Assembly (NCBI GenBank): GCA_008704415.1
Contig: VXIS01000190.1
Span: forward strand, 1-64,000
Origin: Sphaerosporella brunnea
Lineage: Eukaryota > Ascomycota > Pezizomycetes > Pezizales > Pyronemataceae
Reading direction: 5' to 3'
Length of the DNA stretch: 64,000 nucleotides
The notes under the pieces are model-generated. The model searched no databases. It was not told the DNA's origin and saw only the letters and a program-made list of their open reading frames with translations. Position numbers and translations under genes: made by a program. Shown here in pieces: positions 1-10,559 of the stretch (position 1 is its first letter; the number at the start of each line of letters is the position of its first letter).

Positions 1-2
1 CT

Positions 3-1178
3 AAGGTTGCTGCTTCGGACGAAGACGATTTTCGGGAACCCGGACTTCCGAAGTTCCAATTGAACCGAGAGCAAAGCTTTACAGATACACTCGACGCCCC
101 GCAAAGTCCCTTCCCGACGTCTGCGTTCTCCGATTACGGCTCAAGCGAATGTTCATCTGCCGCATATACACCTTCAGAGGCCGAAGCTGACGATCCATTC
201 GAGTTTGACAATGATTCCAGACGGCCAAGCGTCGCGTACGGCAGCAATGACCGCCCGCCTCGAGATCTGCCTGAACCACCACCAGACAACTTCGGCCTTT
301 TTGCGGCTGCCATCGAGATGAACTCTCTGAACTACAAATTTGTGCTTCCAAGCTTTCCTCCAACGAGGCTGCTGGAGAGACGCCCCAACCGGTTTGGGAG
401 CGACGGCGCACTGCAGTCTCGACCTGAGCCTGCAACTTTCTCACAGGACCCGTTCGAGGCCAGCTTTTCTTTGTCATTGGCAACATCCAAATCGCAACCT
501 GAGGTACCACACTCCGACCCCATGGAAAATACTATCGCTGCTCGACGTCGAAGACCTGATACGAATTCCGTCCGCAGCAATTCCTTCGTCTGCGTTCCGC
601 CCAGTAAACAGGCCTCGCGGCCGGCACCAACGTTGCGCCGAATCAACACCGATGACGCAAACCTAGGCCGAATATCAAGATCGCCGCCTTCGCCGCACCG
701 TGCCGACAACACACTCGAAATGTATGCAACTTGTCCCGATACTTCAGTAACAATCCGTCCCCGTCCTCGTGCTGGCACAGGATCCTCCGAATCGTCACTG
801 TCCGGCCCGCTCACCCCGATCTCGCCGCCAAGCCCAGAGGATCATGTTGTACACATCTCGCCACCATCAAATCCGCAGCCGGAATCTACTTCCCAGCAGA
901 AGCAAACCCCAGCCACACATGGACAAATGTCGCCGCCGGACACCCCGCCAGCTGCTACCATGGACATGCGTGCCTTGCTGGACTCAATACCCCGGCAATT
1001 TAGTGATGGCGCAGACATATTCGATATCTGGTTTGCTTCTCACGGCAACGACGACGATACATCGGACATGTTTCTGTATGATACGGGCTTCTACGCCATT
1101 TCCCCGCAACAGCAGAACCCTCTGATGACGACGGCTTCGATAGCCTCGTCGACTACTATCGGAGGCTCATTCTTTTAA
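3..1178 (+). CDS. Unrecognised Ser/Pro-rich protein, 3' part (5' end outside window)
   Basis: The frame is open from the window edge to a TAA at 1176-1178, giving about 391 visible residues with no start codon inside the window, so the gene begins upstream. The product is polar and mostly low complexity, with Ser/Pro tracts such as SPPSPEDHVVHISPPS. The only less disordered stretches are around FGLFAAAIEMNSLNYKFVLP and the C-terminal MRALLDSIPRQFSDGADIFD. No transmembrane segment or catalytic motif is visible. It looks like the disordered C-terminal half of a regulatory or scaffold protein, but I do not recognise the family. No intron boundary is needed in the visible part. Confidence 0.6.
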   Translation, partial: KVAASDEDDFREPGLPKFQLNREQSFTDTLDAPQSPFPTSAFSDYGSSECSSAAYTPSEAEADDPFEFDNDSRRPSVAYGSNDRPPRDLPEPPPDNFGLFAAAIEMNSLNYKFVLPSFPPTRLLERRPNRFGSDGALQSRPEPATFSQDPFEASFSLSLATSKSQPEVPHSDPMENTIAARRRRPDTNSVRSNSFVCVPPSKQASRPAPTLRRINTDDANLGRISRSPPSPHRADNTLEMYATCPDTSVTIRPRPRAGTGSSESSLSGPLTPISPPSPEDHVVHISPPSNPQPESTSQQKQTPATHGQMSPPDTPPAATMDMRALLDSIPRQFSDGADIFDIWFASHGNDDDTSDMFLYDTGFYAISPQQQNPLMTTASIASSTTIGGSFF

Positions 1179-2541
1179 TCGGTTAATGTAATCACACACA
1201 CACTCATGGACTCACTATTCCTCACTACTAAGTTGCACGCACTATCACTATCACACTGTCATCTGTCTGCTTGTTTTACCCTCAATTCAGCCACACACTT
1301 CTCGGCATGTATTTTATCAGTCTGTCATACATATTCCTTTTTATCTCCTTTTTGTCGGTGGGTGGGCGGGAGTTTTTTTGTCATTATTTGGAGTCTTTTT
1401 TTTTTGTCATTGCTTTTTTCCCCCCCTTGTCAGCCCGGTTTTATATCCTGGAGTTTTTGGACGGCCGGCTTTTTGGTTTTTTTCTTTCTCTTTTTTGGAC
1501 GGTGGGTGGGCCGTGGGCATACTTTATACACACCTCTTGCAGCACTTACAAGTACCTACTTTTTCTCTCTCCATCCTACCTACTCTACCTCTACTGTAAT
1601 TCTTGGTTTCCATCATCTAGGGCTGCGGTGGGCGAATAGGGGTGTTTTGGATTTGAAGGAGGTGGAGAGAGAAAATACATAACTTTTCACCACTCAAAAA
1701 AAATCTTTTCGTCTCGTGATGGGGGGTTTTTTTTTGTGATGTGGTACCTGGTGGTTCCTGCAGCGTCATCGTCATAGCGTCATAGGGAGAGGGGGGGTGA
1801 GATAGTTTACGCGGAACCGGCAGGGGTGGACAGACAAGACAGCCTTATGGGGGGGGGGGGGGGTGCAGAGTTTTTTTTTTTCTGTTGTTTGTGCCGTAGA
1901 AAAGTTGTACTAGTACTTACCGGTTGTTGTCAGCACTTGCCACTTGGTAACCGATTCGCCGGGTTACAGGTACCCTTTTCTGGTACGGGTACGGTACTAG
2001 CACAGCTAGCTAGCTATATTATGGCTTTTCTGGAAGGAAGTTCCTCGCACCTGGAATACTTGCCGGTACGTACCGGTACCGGTACCGGAGGATCTACAAC
2101 AACGACAGCGACGACGACCGGTGTGTATAGAGTAGATGGATCATGGGGGGGGGGGGGGGTAGCTTCGGAGCCTGGTGGTCCGCCGCTGGCTGGCTGGCTG
2201 GCTGGCTGGCTGGGGCTGGCTGTGTACATATCACAATCAATCACATGCGTGGGTAGGGCAGGCAGATCTTCAGGAGCTGCATGGACGACTTGTTGTTTGG
2301 TGCGGGGGATAATCCCACAAGTGGTTGCAGTACGAATTCACGAATTGCAAAACCCCACCAGCATAGATTTGTCAAGGAAACAAACAAAAAAAAAAAAAAA
2401 AAAAAAAAAAACACGACAACAGAAAGAAAAAAAAAACAGAAATAAAAGGAAAGCAAAAAAAAAGCAAAAACGCAAAAAGTAAACGCCGCCTAACCCGCTC
2501 GCTGAAAAACAATTCGAAAAAACTACACACATACAACAAGT
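1179..2541. other. Convergent intergenic region, low complexity
   Basis: This lies between the end of the first gene (+) and the end of the TMF-like gene (-), so both 3' UTRs are expected here. It holds T-rich runs (1370-1500), poly-G runs (1850-1862, 2145-2158), a TGGC tetranucleotide repeat (2185-2213) and a poly-A tract (2385-2411). Open frames across it are simple-repeat artefacts. No gene seen. Confidence 0.7.
2185..2213. repeat. (GCTG)n tetranucleotide microsatellite
   Basis: About seven uninterrupted copies of GCTG/TGGC lie in the convergent intergenic region, followed by another imperfect copy. Confidence 0.85.
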
Positions 2542-5013
2542 CTACTTCCCGCCACTAGTAGCCAACACAAGTTCTCTATACATCTCCTTAAGATCCTCCA
2601 CATCCTGTGTCAATTCACCCACGCGTTCCTCACGCTCTCCCAGCATCTCCAGGGTGGTCTCCAGCCGCAATCGAGCGTCCGCGACTTCAGCCTCGAGCGT
2701 CTTGAGGCGGCCGTCGGAGGAACGCTTCTTCTCGACCTCGCGCATCAACTCCACGATCTCTGCTCGTGCCTCGTCGCGCTGTGCGACCACTCTTGCGATC
2801 TCCTCCTTGCTGCCGGCCATTTCGCTTTCCAGCCGTCTCACGGACGCAGACATGCGTTCCACCAGCTGGACGCTTGGGCCGGCAGCGACGGTAGAGACGG
2901 AAATGAGGTCGGGATGGCGGTGTGGGGATGAGGGCGAAAAGTAGTCGTCGTCATCGGCGGGGAGGGAGGTGCGAGAGGCGCTGGCGGTGTTGAGGTATGG
3001 GAAGCCGAGGCTGCTGAAGGAATCGGTACGGACTGGCGGGGTGCGGAAGCCGCTGTTGCTGCGGGGAGGATCGGCGGAGGGGGAGCGTACCATTGGTGAT
3101 GGCTTCCGGTGGGAAGAGTTGTACCCCAGGAAGTAGGACTCTGTTGTCGAGCCTGCCGTGCGGGCGGGCGTGAATGGAGGCGGAGAGGAGTTGATGGCTG
3201 GTGTTAGTGTGGTTGGAATCGTGGTTTCTTCCCATTTGAGACGCTCCGCCTCGAGCTTGGCCTGTAGCTCTCGCTCCCAAGTGGCGCGCTCTACACGGTG
3301 AGCGGCCGTCAGTGAGTCGTTTGCCGATTCGGCCGCGGCCAGCCGTGTTCGCAATGTGCTCGTCAATTCCTGAGCCGAGGCCAGGTTGGATTCAAGGTCT
3401 TTAAGCTTGGATTTGGCGGCATCGAGGTCGGCTTCAAAAGACTTGCATTTGAGATTCTGGGTGATGTTAAGATGGGCCCAGGAAAATGAAAAGGGAGCAT
3501 TACCATTTCTCTGGCCTTGCGTCGGACATCGCTTTCCTTTTTGGCGAGGTCGTCGCGCTCCTTCTCCAGGCTTGTGACTCTAGCCAGCAGACTGCCTTCG
3601 ATACCCTGCCAGTTCTCACTGGCAATGGAATACTGTGTCTGCAATGTCTCAACCTGCCGTAGCAGCTTTGCGTGCGCGTCACCAGCAGAACCCGAAGACG
3701 CTTCCTCCACTCTTGCCCGCAGAGACTCCATCTTGCTCTCCATGACCTGCTCAAGTTAGCGAGTGATGCTTTGTGCAAATCACGACACCCACCGAAAGCT
3801 CTGCCTTCAACCCTGCTTCTCTCGCCCTTGCCTTCTCCGAGATCCTTTCTGCTTTGCTTTGCAGGTCTGCGATCTCCCCCTTCAGCTTTTCTTCCATCAT
3901 GGCCGCCTCACTCTGCACCCTCTCTACCTGAGCCCTCAGCTCTACTGTAGTCTTCCTTTCGGTTTCCAGCACTTCGGTTTGCACCTTCCCCTCAGCCTCT
4001 ACCGTCTTTTTGGCTTGCTCCTCCAACTTCTCTTCCAGCTCCCTGGCACTGCTCTCCAATGCCTCCTTCTCTCTCCTCAATCCGTCCATTTGGGCCTCTG
4101 ATTTCTCCAAAGCCTTGATCCGAACGCCCATCCTTTTCTGTTCCTCTAACGCCTTGCGCACCTTCTCTTTCTCCTCCTTGACACTCTTCTCCGCCGCCTC
4201 CTGCTTCTTTTTCGCATCCACCGCCTCCCTTGCCTGGGCGCGCAGCTTTTTGATCGTAGTCTGCAGCCTCAGCTCATTGAGCGACAACCTCTCGCCTTCC
4301 TCGATCAACAACGCGATCTTTTCATCGCGCTCGGCGAGCTTTTTTTCTGCCGCCGAGCCCGCTGAGCTGGCACGGTCCCTTGCAGCGGCAGCAGATTCGG
4401 AAGAGAGATATCGCAGCTTCTCGCCCAGTGCGTCTATACGTTCCGAGGCCTCATGTGACTCTTCTTGGCGCCGCGTCTCACATATGGCAAGATCTTCGCG
4501 CAGTTGCGAGACAAGCACGAGTAACTCTTCACGGGAAAGATCGACATCTCCATTCGCATCCCCGGGTGGTTCAGGCTCTGGTGGCTTCGCTTTGTCTGCG
4601 CCGTTCGTTTTCGCCTCTGCGGTGTCTGTGACGGCGACTGTAGCTGTATCTTCAGATTCTGCATGTTCCGCCGGTGGTGGTAGTTCGTCCAAGCTTTCTC
4701 CGACACCGCCACTCCCCGCCACTGTCTCTTCCTCTCTTTCTGTATCCTCTCTCGCTTTCTTCACGCTTCCCGCCCTCCCCAGACTCGACACAGGACTTGC
4801 CCTCCCCACCGCAGCCGCGAGCCGCTCCTGCATACTAGTCCGCTGAGACTCACCGCTCCTACGCGGCAATTCTCCGCTCCTCCTCGCAATATCGCTGCTC
4901 CTCCGTGCCATGATATTTCGCGGTGCCTGTTTTTCGTTCGTGCTACTGTCGTCAAGAAGCACCTTGTCCAAGCGGCTCTCGAGGCCCGCAAGGCCTTTTT
5001 GAAGGAAATTCAT
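2542..5013 (-). CDS. TMF1/Sgm1-like Golgi coiled-coil protein
   Basis: Three exons, complement(2542..3456, 3504..3746, 3793..5013), encode 792 residues. The 46- and 47-nt introns have GT..AG ends and every junction keeps frame. The start is the first in-frame ATG (MNFLQKGLAGLESRLDKVLL), a typical N-terminus for fungal TMF proteins. Residues 1-200 are Ser/Arg-rich and disordered. Around 225-265 is the TMF 'DNA-binding' family signature (KIALLIEEGERLSLNELRLQ then TTIKKLRAQ). Long Glu/Lys/Ala coiled coils fill the middle. The last ~100 residues form the coiled C-terminal domain called TMF TATA-binding, ending DVEDLKEMYRELVLA. Family knowledge: human TMF1 and yeast Sgm1 are Golgi tethers binding Rab6/Ypt6, despite the historical transcription-factor name. 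Vesicle tethering at the Golgi is therefore inferred. Confidence 0.88.
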
Positions 5014-6705
5014 TGTACCGTCCCTCTCTCGTTCGGGTTTCGTGTGGGTGATAGGGTAGATTGGAGGAAACGGTGATGGCAGTGGTGGTTGTTGTATCTC
5101 CACGGTGTCCCCCCACCAAGGCTCTAAAGATAACTGGAGTCGCGGAGCTACCAGCCGGGATTGCTGGGCTAGGGTTCCTTCTCCACTCCTCGCGTGGCAG
5201 CAGATGTGGCGTACGTCGTCGTCGCGTTTAGAGGGATGATGACGAGTTGCGTTGCGTGATGAGGCAAGGGGAGTTGTGGTCCCGTGGAAAATGTGCCACC
5301 TTTGCATCTTTGATGGTTTTGGGCACTCTAATGCAGGTACCCACCCTCGCCTTCTTTTAGCACCTCAATCCTCGCCCACACCTGCTTCAGTTTAATGGAT
5401 AGACAGCGTATGCCTTTCAGCGCTTTCCAATACGATGTCTTTCTCTTGGCAGACTTGCGTATACCACTCATTCGTCTCGCGCAAGGAGGAATTCCAGGTG
5501 ACTGCCGGGATGATTGAATGTCCGATCCCTTTACACCGCATTCTATGTTGTCACCGGTGGTTATCACCATAGAGTCTGCCTTTAATTGAAGTTTTGGGAT
5601 TGAAGATTTGCTTTTTTCCAAAGTTCCAGAAAACGTACCGATTTATCATTCATTCACATAGCGGTAAATATGTCTTTGTCTGGGATCGGTTTCAAGGAAT
5701 TCATCGTGGGCCATAGACAAATAAAACCACGGCCAAATATAGCCAACCTTGAGAAAACTGAAGGAAAACACAAACCTCTTTCCAAATGCTGCTCTCGTAA
5801 ACCAAAGCCTCCATTCGTTTGCGTGAGCTTATCCCTCTGCCTAAGTACAGGTCAACAGCTTCCCAAACAGTGTAGGCTCTACGCCAGTGACTTAGGCCTG
5901 CTAGGCCCATAGCCATGATTAGTGTAAGAATATTCGGAAAATGTGCTGCCAGCTGCAGTGCCAGCATCAAAGCAGTCCGTTTTTCTGCAATTGTCCAAGG
6001 TAGTCATCAGGAGGAGCATCAGAATCGCTCGCAGGTCAAACACGCGGAACGCCCAGGCGTTTGCAGATGGTAGACTCGGCAAAACCAACCAAAGCGAATG
6101 GAAGAGTCCTAGCGGACGGAGCTCCATGGTAATTGCTTGTCGCCTTCATCCTCATGGTGCGGTGTACAATGCGCTGCTTTTCACGGAGTTGAAGATCGTC
6201 CAAAGTATTGGATCCTGACGCGCAGTTCCACTGATGGGGATGGACAGCGAGTTGAATATATGTGTTATCTGGTAAGTGACATTGAAGCAGGCAAGACAGT
6301 TGCTTTGAACTCCCAATAACGAGGATCACAGGAGAGCACTCGGTCTGGGTTCTGCAAATTTCCATATTTTCCCAATATTCCCTCTAAACGTCCTTTAATA
6401 TTTTGCGAGCTTTCGGGGCTATATACAGCGGTCCACGGCCAGTCCCAATCATTTTTCGCATCGGCCTCGAAGGCTCGTTTACATACAGCTCGGAACATGG
6501 GAGCGGCGCGGGAAGTGCACCGCGAATTGAATTCTCGGGAGTGAACCTTGCTGGTTACACTGCACCAATCCCAAGCAGCGTCTGCAGCCTGCAAGTTCGA
6601 AGATTTTCGATTCGAACACTCTGTCCACCTGATCCATCACTTCTTTCCGTCCATCCATTCTCTTCTTCCTTCATCGTTGATGATAACACGACCACGAACG
6701 CCATC
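5014..6705. other. Divergent intergenic region between TMF-like gene and OPI3
   Basis: This 1.7-kb stretch should carry both promoters. Open frames at 5328-5621 (-), 5701-5970 (-) and 6403-6786 (+) have no recognisable product, and the last is an accidental upstream extension of OPI3. No repeat or RNA gene recognised. Confidence 0.55.
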
Positions 6706-7536
6706 ATGACCGTCACGAAAGTCTATGGATCCTCCGACCCCATGGAGTGGGTGGACTTCTCCAAGGACAGCCTGAAGAGTGAGTAGCCCGAACGGTCTGG
6801 AGATCGTTGATGTTGCTGTGGTCCGTGCCTTGACTGATGATGATGATGATGTTCCCCAGTCGCGGCTGCATCGATCGCGTTCAACCCTATCTTCTGGAAG
6901 TAAGTTTTGTCCCCGCCCGTCGGCCCAAACGAAGCGAGGGTATATACTAACATGGCAACCCCAGCGCCATCGCTCGTCAAGAGTACCACAACAAAATCCT
7001 CACTAAGCTCTTCTGCGGCAATGCTCGCTACGGCTGCTACTTTTTGGCGGTGGTCATCTTCTCGCTGGGTATTGTCCGCGATTACATCTACGAGGGAGCG
7101 CTCCGGGAGCAGCCGGTACTTGACGTCCTGACCACCCCTGTGGTCAAGAATGTTGCCGCCGCGCTGTTCATCACCGGCAACATCCTCGTCGTCACGAGTA
7201 TGTGGGCTCTCGGTGTCACCGGAACCTATCTTGGTGACTACTTCGGCATTCTGATGGATGCCCGCGTCACGGGGTTCCCGTTCAACGTCACCGACGCTCC
7301 GATGTATCACGGATCCTCCCTGAGCTTTTTGGGAACTGCTCTGTGGTTCGGAAAGCCCGCAGGTATCCTGCTCACCGCGTGGGTCTGGTTGATGTACCAA
7401 ATTGCCCGTCAGTTCGAGGAGTGAGTTAGCTTGCCCAAAATTGATTATGGACCTTTTTTGCTGACAGAATGACAGCCCCTTCACCTCCGAGATTTATGCC
7501 AAGAGGGAGCGCGAGAGGGAAAAGAAGAGGGGTTAA
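6706..7536 (+). CDS. OPI3: Phosphatidyl-N-methylethanolamine N-methyltransferase (PEMT class)
   Basis: Four exons, 6706..6778, 6860..6899, 6965..7420 and 7476..7536, give 209 residues, matching yeast Opi3 (206). The third intron uses the second of two nearby AGs (7475), because only this gives the family-typical ..EEDPFTSEIYAKR. Intron 2 has a perfect ACTAAC branch point at 6946-6951. The protein shows the NPIFWN signature near residue 32, then four hydrophobic membrane segments and a basic C-terminus ending KREREREKKRG. Family knowledge: the enzyme sits in the ER membrane and performs the last two SAM-dependent methylations that make phosphatidylcholine from phosphatidyl-monomethylethanolamine. 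No choline/inositol-responsive element is recognised upstream. Confidence 0.93.
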
Positions 7537-8421
7537 ATTTTTTCTTTTTGGGCTTGCCGTCGCGAGATATCCTCGTTTTGACTGATTTAACATGACTAGT
7601 TGTAGTAGCTGTGCAATAGGTTCAACCCATTGCCTATCTTCATACATCTGTTTTCCTTATTCCTCCCCGCCCTTGTGACCGTGAACGCGTAGTTTCTACG
7701 ATTTTTGCACTGTGTACGGATGTATTGTGATTGGCCTGCTTATCGCCGGAGACTTGTTTACTGAGATATATTGGAACCCACCCTTACATCCTGGCCAAAG
7801 TAAAACTTAGCGAAGCGGCTAACGTACCGCATAAACTCGCGAACAAGAGACTGGGGCTAAGTCACTGCGCCATGTGGCAAAGTCACAAAGCCTACATGGC
7901 GCAGTGACTTAGCCCAGTCTCTTGTTCGCGAGTATAGACCATCTGTTTACTATATAAACCAAGGACGATGCAGACACCGTCATCAGTTTACGGGTTTTAA
8001 GCAAAACATACAGTAAACCGTTAACCCGCTTAAAGGCTTGGGACTATATAGGTAGAATAGAGCTTGTTACTTTCTAGAAACCCTCACCAAGCGGCTCATT
8101 GCAGCGGAGCTTTATGCAGATGCAGCCGAAGGATGGGAATGGGGCGATCAGGATCACTTAGATCTTGCGGTCCCACCGCTGAGACTTGCCGGGAACTGGT
8201 ATCGATAGTGTACATAGGATTTTGCACTGCGCATGCGTATGCGCACATCTGGAATGCATTAATAATTACTTAATGTACGCCTGTATAGTACATAGGGCCT
8301 CCGGTGAGGTTTAAATTATGAATTAGGTATGTAAGTAAGTATCTATAAGAAGTATCCGAAACGTTACCGCGTTAAGCGTACAGACCTAGGTACTTAGTAT
8401 TTACCAGTCAAAGAACCCACA
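7537..8421. other. Intergenic region holding a large palindrome
   Basis: This lies between the convergent OPI3 and the protease pseudogene. Apart from the inverted repeat at 7835-7933 it has no recognisable feature. The 8064-8273 frame is not convincing as a gene. Confidence 0.6.
7835..7933. repeat. Near-perfect palindrome, 40-bp arms
   Basis: The left arm 7835-7875 and right arm 7894-7933 are reverse complements over 40 bp. The only difference is one extra G in the left arm (ACTGGGGCT against ACTGGGCT). An 18-nt spacer (7876-7893) separates them. Transcribed, it would fold into a very stable hairpin. Such a long near-identical palindrome must be recent or maintained. A small foldback (MITE-like) element is one explanation; no clear target-site duplication was found. 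It marks the left edge of the decayed block. Confidence 0.9.
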
Positions 8422-9997
8422 CTACTCGTCCTTGGAGGCCAACCCCAAGAGTTCTTCCCAGGCTGCCCTTGTTTTCCGCTTCGTGTTGAGGTTCGGTACG
8501 ATGTAGTCCATAGCAAACTCCGTTAGGCGACCTCTCCAAGTGATGCCATAATTACAACAGTCGGGGGTAGCCTTTCCGTCGACCTCTTCGGAGCCAACCT
8601 CGATCCCGACGGGGTTGTTGTTGCAATCGGGTAGGGCCCCTCCAGAGGAACCGCGGACGCCGGCCTCCTTGTGCTTAACTAGCCAACTAGAGTCCGGAGC
8701 AACCGTTATACGGTCCAGAATCCCCGGCACCGGCGAGAAGCACGCGGCCCCATTCTTCAAGGCGAAGCTGATCTCATCGGGTAACCGACGGTGGACAGCG
8801 GCCGTCACCTCCTGCTCGGTATTCTGGCTGGCGGCGTATACGGAGTTCCCAAAATCTGCTGCATTCACAGCGAGGATTGTGACCGTGAAAGTTGGCACTG
8901 AGCTTGTAGTCAGTGGGTGTGCAGGCAGAAGATTTGGTTGTGGGATGAGCTTCCTCTGCCAGCGGCTCTCGGTGGCGGTAAACAGGGCAGCACCCTGATC
9001 GACTGGCACATCAAAGTTATACGGCAACAAGGACGTTTTCTGGGTATCGGACAGCAGCTCAGATACGGGTCTTGCAAAAGCAAATATCGCGGCGTGCAGA
9101 GTGTGGGTCAGCACTTTGTTCAGGTTGCTCCTGAGGTTGCCGGATCCCGATGTCAAGGTGATTTTGCTGGTGTAGTCCCTTGGGTTTGGAGTGAACCATC
9201 GCTCAACATTAACTCCCTCCACCAATGAAGGCCGCTTCAGTGTATGAGCACAGGTTATGAAGACGGAATTGCCGAGTCCCCTGAATACACATTCCTCTTG
9301 TTCCGCGGTTAGAATCTTTGGGTGTGAAAGTAATCTTCATACTATAGACCGCCTTTGCTGGTTTCCTCTCGAGTTGCACACCAGGAATCACGGAGAGCTT
9401 TGTTAAGGCCCTCTGGTGGTCTGGTGGGATTATCTTCAAGTACTAAGAAATAATGTGGTCGGACGTCGTAGAGTGTATTTCCGAGCCTCCGGCTGTCGGC
9501 TGGCAGATGTTGCCGTCTTTGTGGCGGTCCGAGCTGGCTATTACATCCAACGCGGTTCCTGACGGTTCACCCTCTGTGAGGGTATTGCCGGTTTGTCGAG
9601 GCACTGCTGATGCAAAGCTGTGCTGGGTAGCCGGCGGCGACTCTGTATCCAGTGTTCTCAATAGCCAGCCAGCCCGGCTTTTCAACTCGCAGCCCGGCCG
9701 GCTGGCTGTGGGCTGCATGAGCCGTTGCTCGGGTATGAAGAATGGGCATCATTATTGCTTCACTGGCTATCACTTACCAATTCGCGACTTTACATACAAA
9801 GACGCAGCCCACAGCCAGCCAGCCCAGTCGGCCCATTTTGGCAGCTGTGCTGACAGCCCGGGCTTTTTGGGCCGACTATTGAGAACATTGTCTGTATCCT
9901 GTTCGGCGGGAGCACCAGGCAGCGACTCGATATGCTGTTCGATGGGATGACTAGAGAAACAAGTTAGTTTCCAGCCCAAACTTCTTGTATTTTGCAT
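8422..9997 (-). pseudogene. Trypsin-like serine protease domain gene, broken
   Basis: The minus-strand frame 8422-9339 encodes a protease-like domain. The His motif is NSVFITCAHTLK (about 9250-9285) and the Ser motif is GVRGSSGGAL, followed by NPVGIEVGS, as in trypsin-fold peptidases. The Asp is not certain; AADFG is a candidate. Upstream coding runs on in another frame (VIPGVQLERKPAKAVYSMKI), so one frameshift lies near 9314. Further upstream the frame has a TAG at 9443-9445, and then a 241-bp transposon at 9650-9890. Removing the element and one 8-bp target copy joins ..APAEQ to DTESPPATQ in frame. The sequence before about 9960 (CTAAC..TCTAG) looks like an intron acceptor, so more 5' exons may be missing. 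No intact ATG-initiated frame remains. Protease family assignment is from motifs; the pseudogene status is directly visible. Confidence 0.7.
9650..9890. mobile_element. hAT-type MITE with 8-bp target-site duplication
   Basis: A 241-bp element is bounded by 15-bp terminal inverted repeats, CAGTGTTCTCAATAG (9650-9664) and its complement at 9876-9890 with one mismatch. It is flanked by identical 8-bp direct repeats TCTGTATC at 9642-9649 and 9891-9898. Subterminal inverted blocks rich in GGCTGGC/GCCAGCC also face each other. An 8-bp duplication and CA(G/A)TG termini are hallmarks of the hAT superfamily. No transposase is encoded, so it is non-autonomous. It interrupts the minus-strand frame of the protease pseudogene. 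Confidence 0.8.
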
Positions 9998-10559
9998 ACT
10001 AGTTCAGAGTTTGAGACCTGGGTGCTAGAATGAGCTCAAGCAATTGCTGATCGTGGCTGCATCTACTAGTAGCGAGAAAGAGAAAAGTGATTATGAGGCA
10101 TGAAGATAATGGTTGTTCTGGGATGGGGATTGAAGCAAATGAAGGGGGATAGAATGGCGGTAATGAGAGATAAGTGCCAACGATGAGGGCGATGAGGCTC
10201 GCGAAAAGGAAAGAATATAGGTGCACAGGTACATACATTTCCATTCCTCAGCAAGCTTCCCCCCGAATTGCAGCGTTTGGTTAAGATTTTATATGTGCTT
10301 ACATACTACCATTACGATTAGAAGCTGCTGAGGCTATCACTCGCAAAAGTAATCATGTAACTAACTGCCTCCTCCTCCGGAGATAGAGATGGAGATATGC
10401 CCTACACCTCATCCTTCACAGGCCTGGGAAGATGGTATATATATAAAACCACAGTAAGTTTCCATCTTATCGAGTGACATAGACCTAACACCGACTGAAG
10501 CAGCAACCCAGGAGTAAGTCACCTCTCAACAGGGGTGGGCCTACTGCCACCAGACGAGG
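9998..10559. other. Gap between the two pseudogenes
   Basis: About 560 bp with no recognised feature. Overlapping minus-strand frames at 9999-10254 are hydrophobic by chance composition and match nothing I know. Confidence 0.5.

Noticed and set aside
1826..2482. 218-codon + strand ORF
   Set aside because: Made of poly-G, TGGC and poly-A runs in a convergent intergenic region.
4010..4846. 278-codon + strand ORF antisense to the TMF-like gene
   Set aside because: Shadow of a Glu/Lys-rich coiled coil, whose antisense is Ser/Leu-rich and stop-poor.
8422..9225. Treating the 8422-9225 frame as an intact gene
   Set aside because: It lacks an ATG, omits the catalytic His motif just upstream, and the upstream coding sequence is in another frame.
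9453..9950. 165-codon + strand ORF across the MITE
   Set aside because: It includes the whole inserted element and both flanks; the coding signal of the flanks is on the minus strand.
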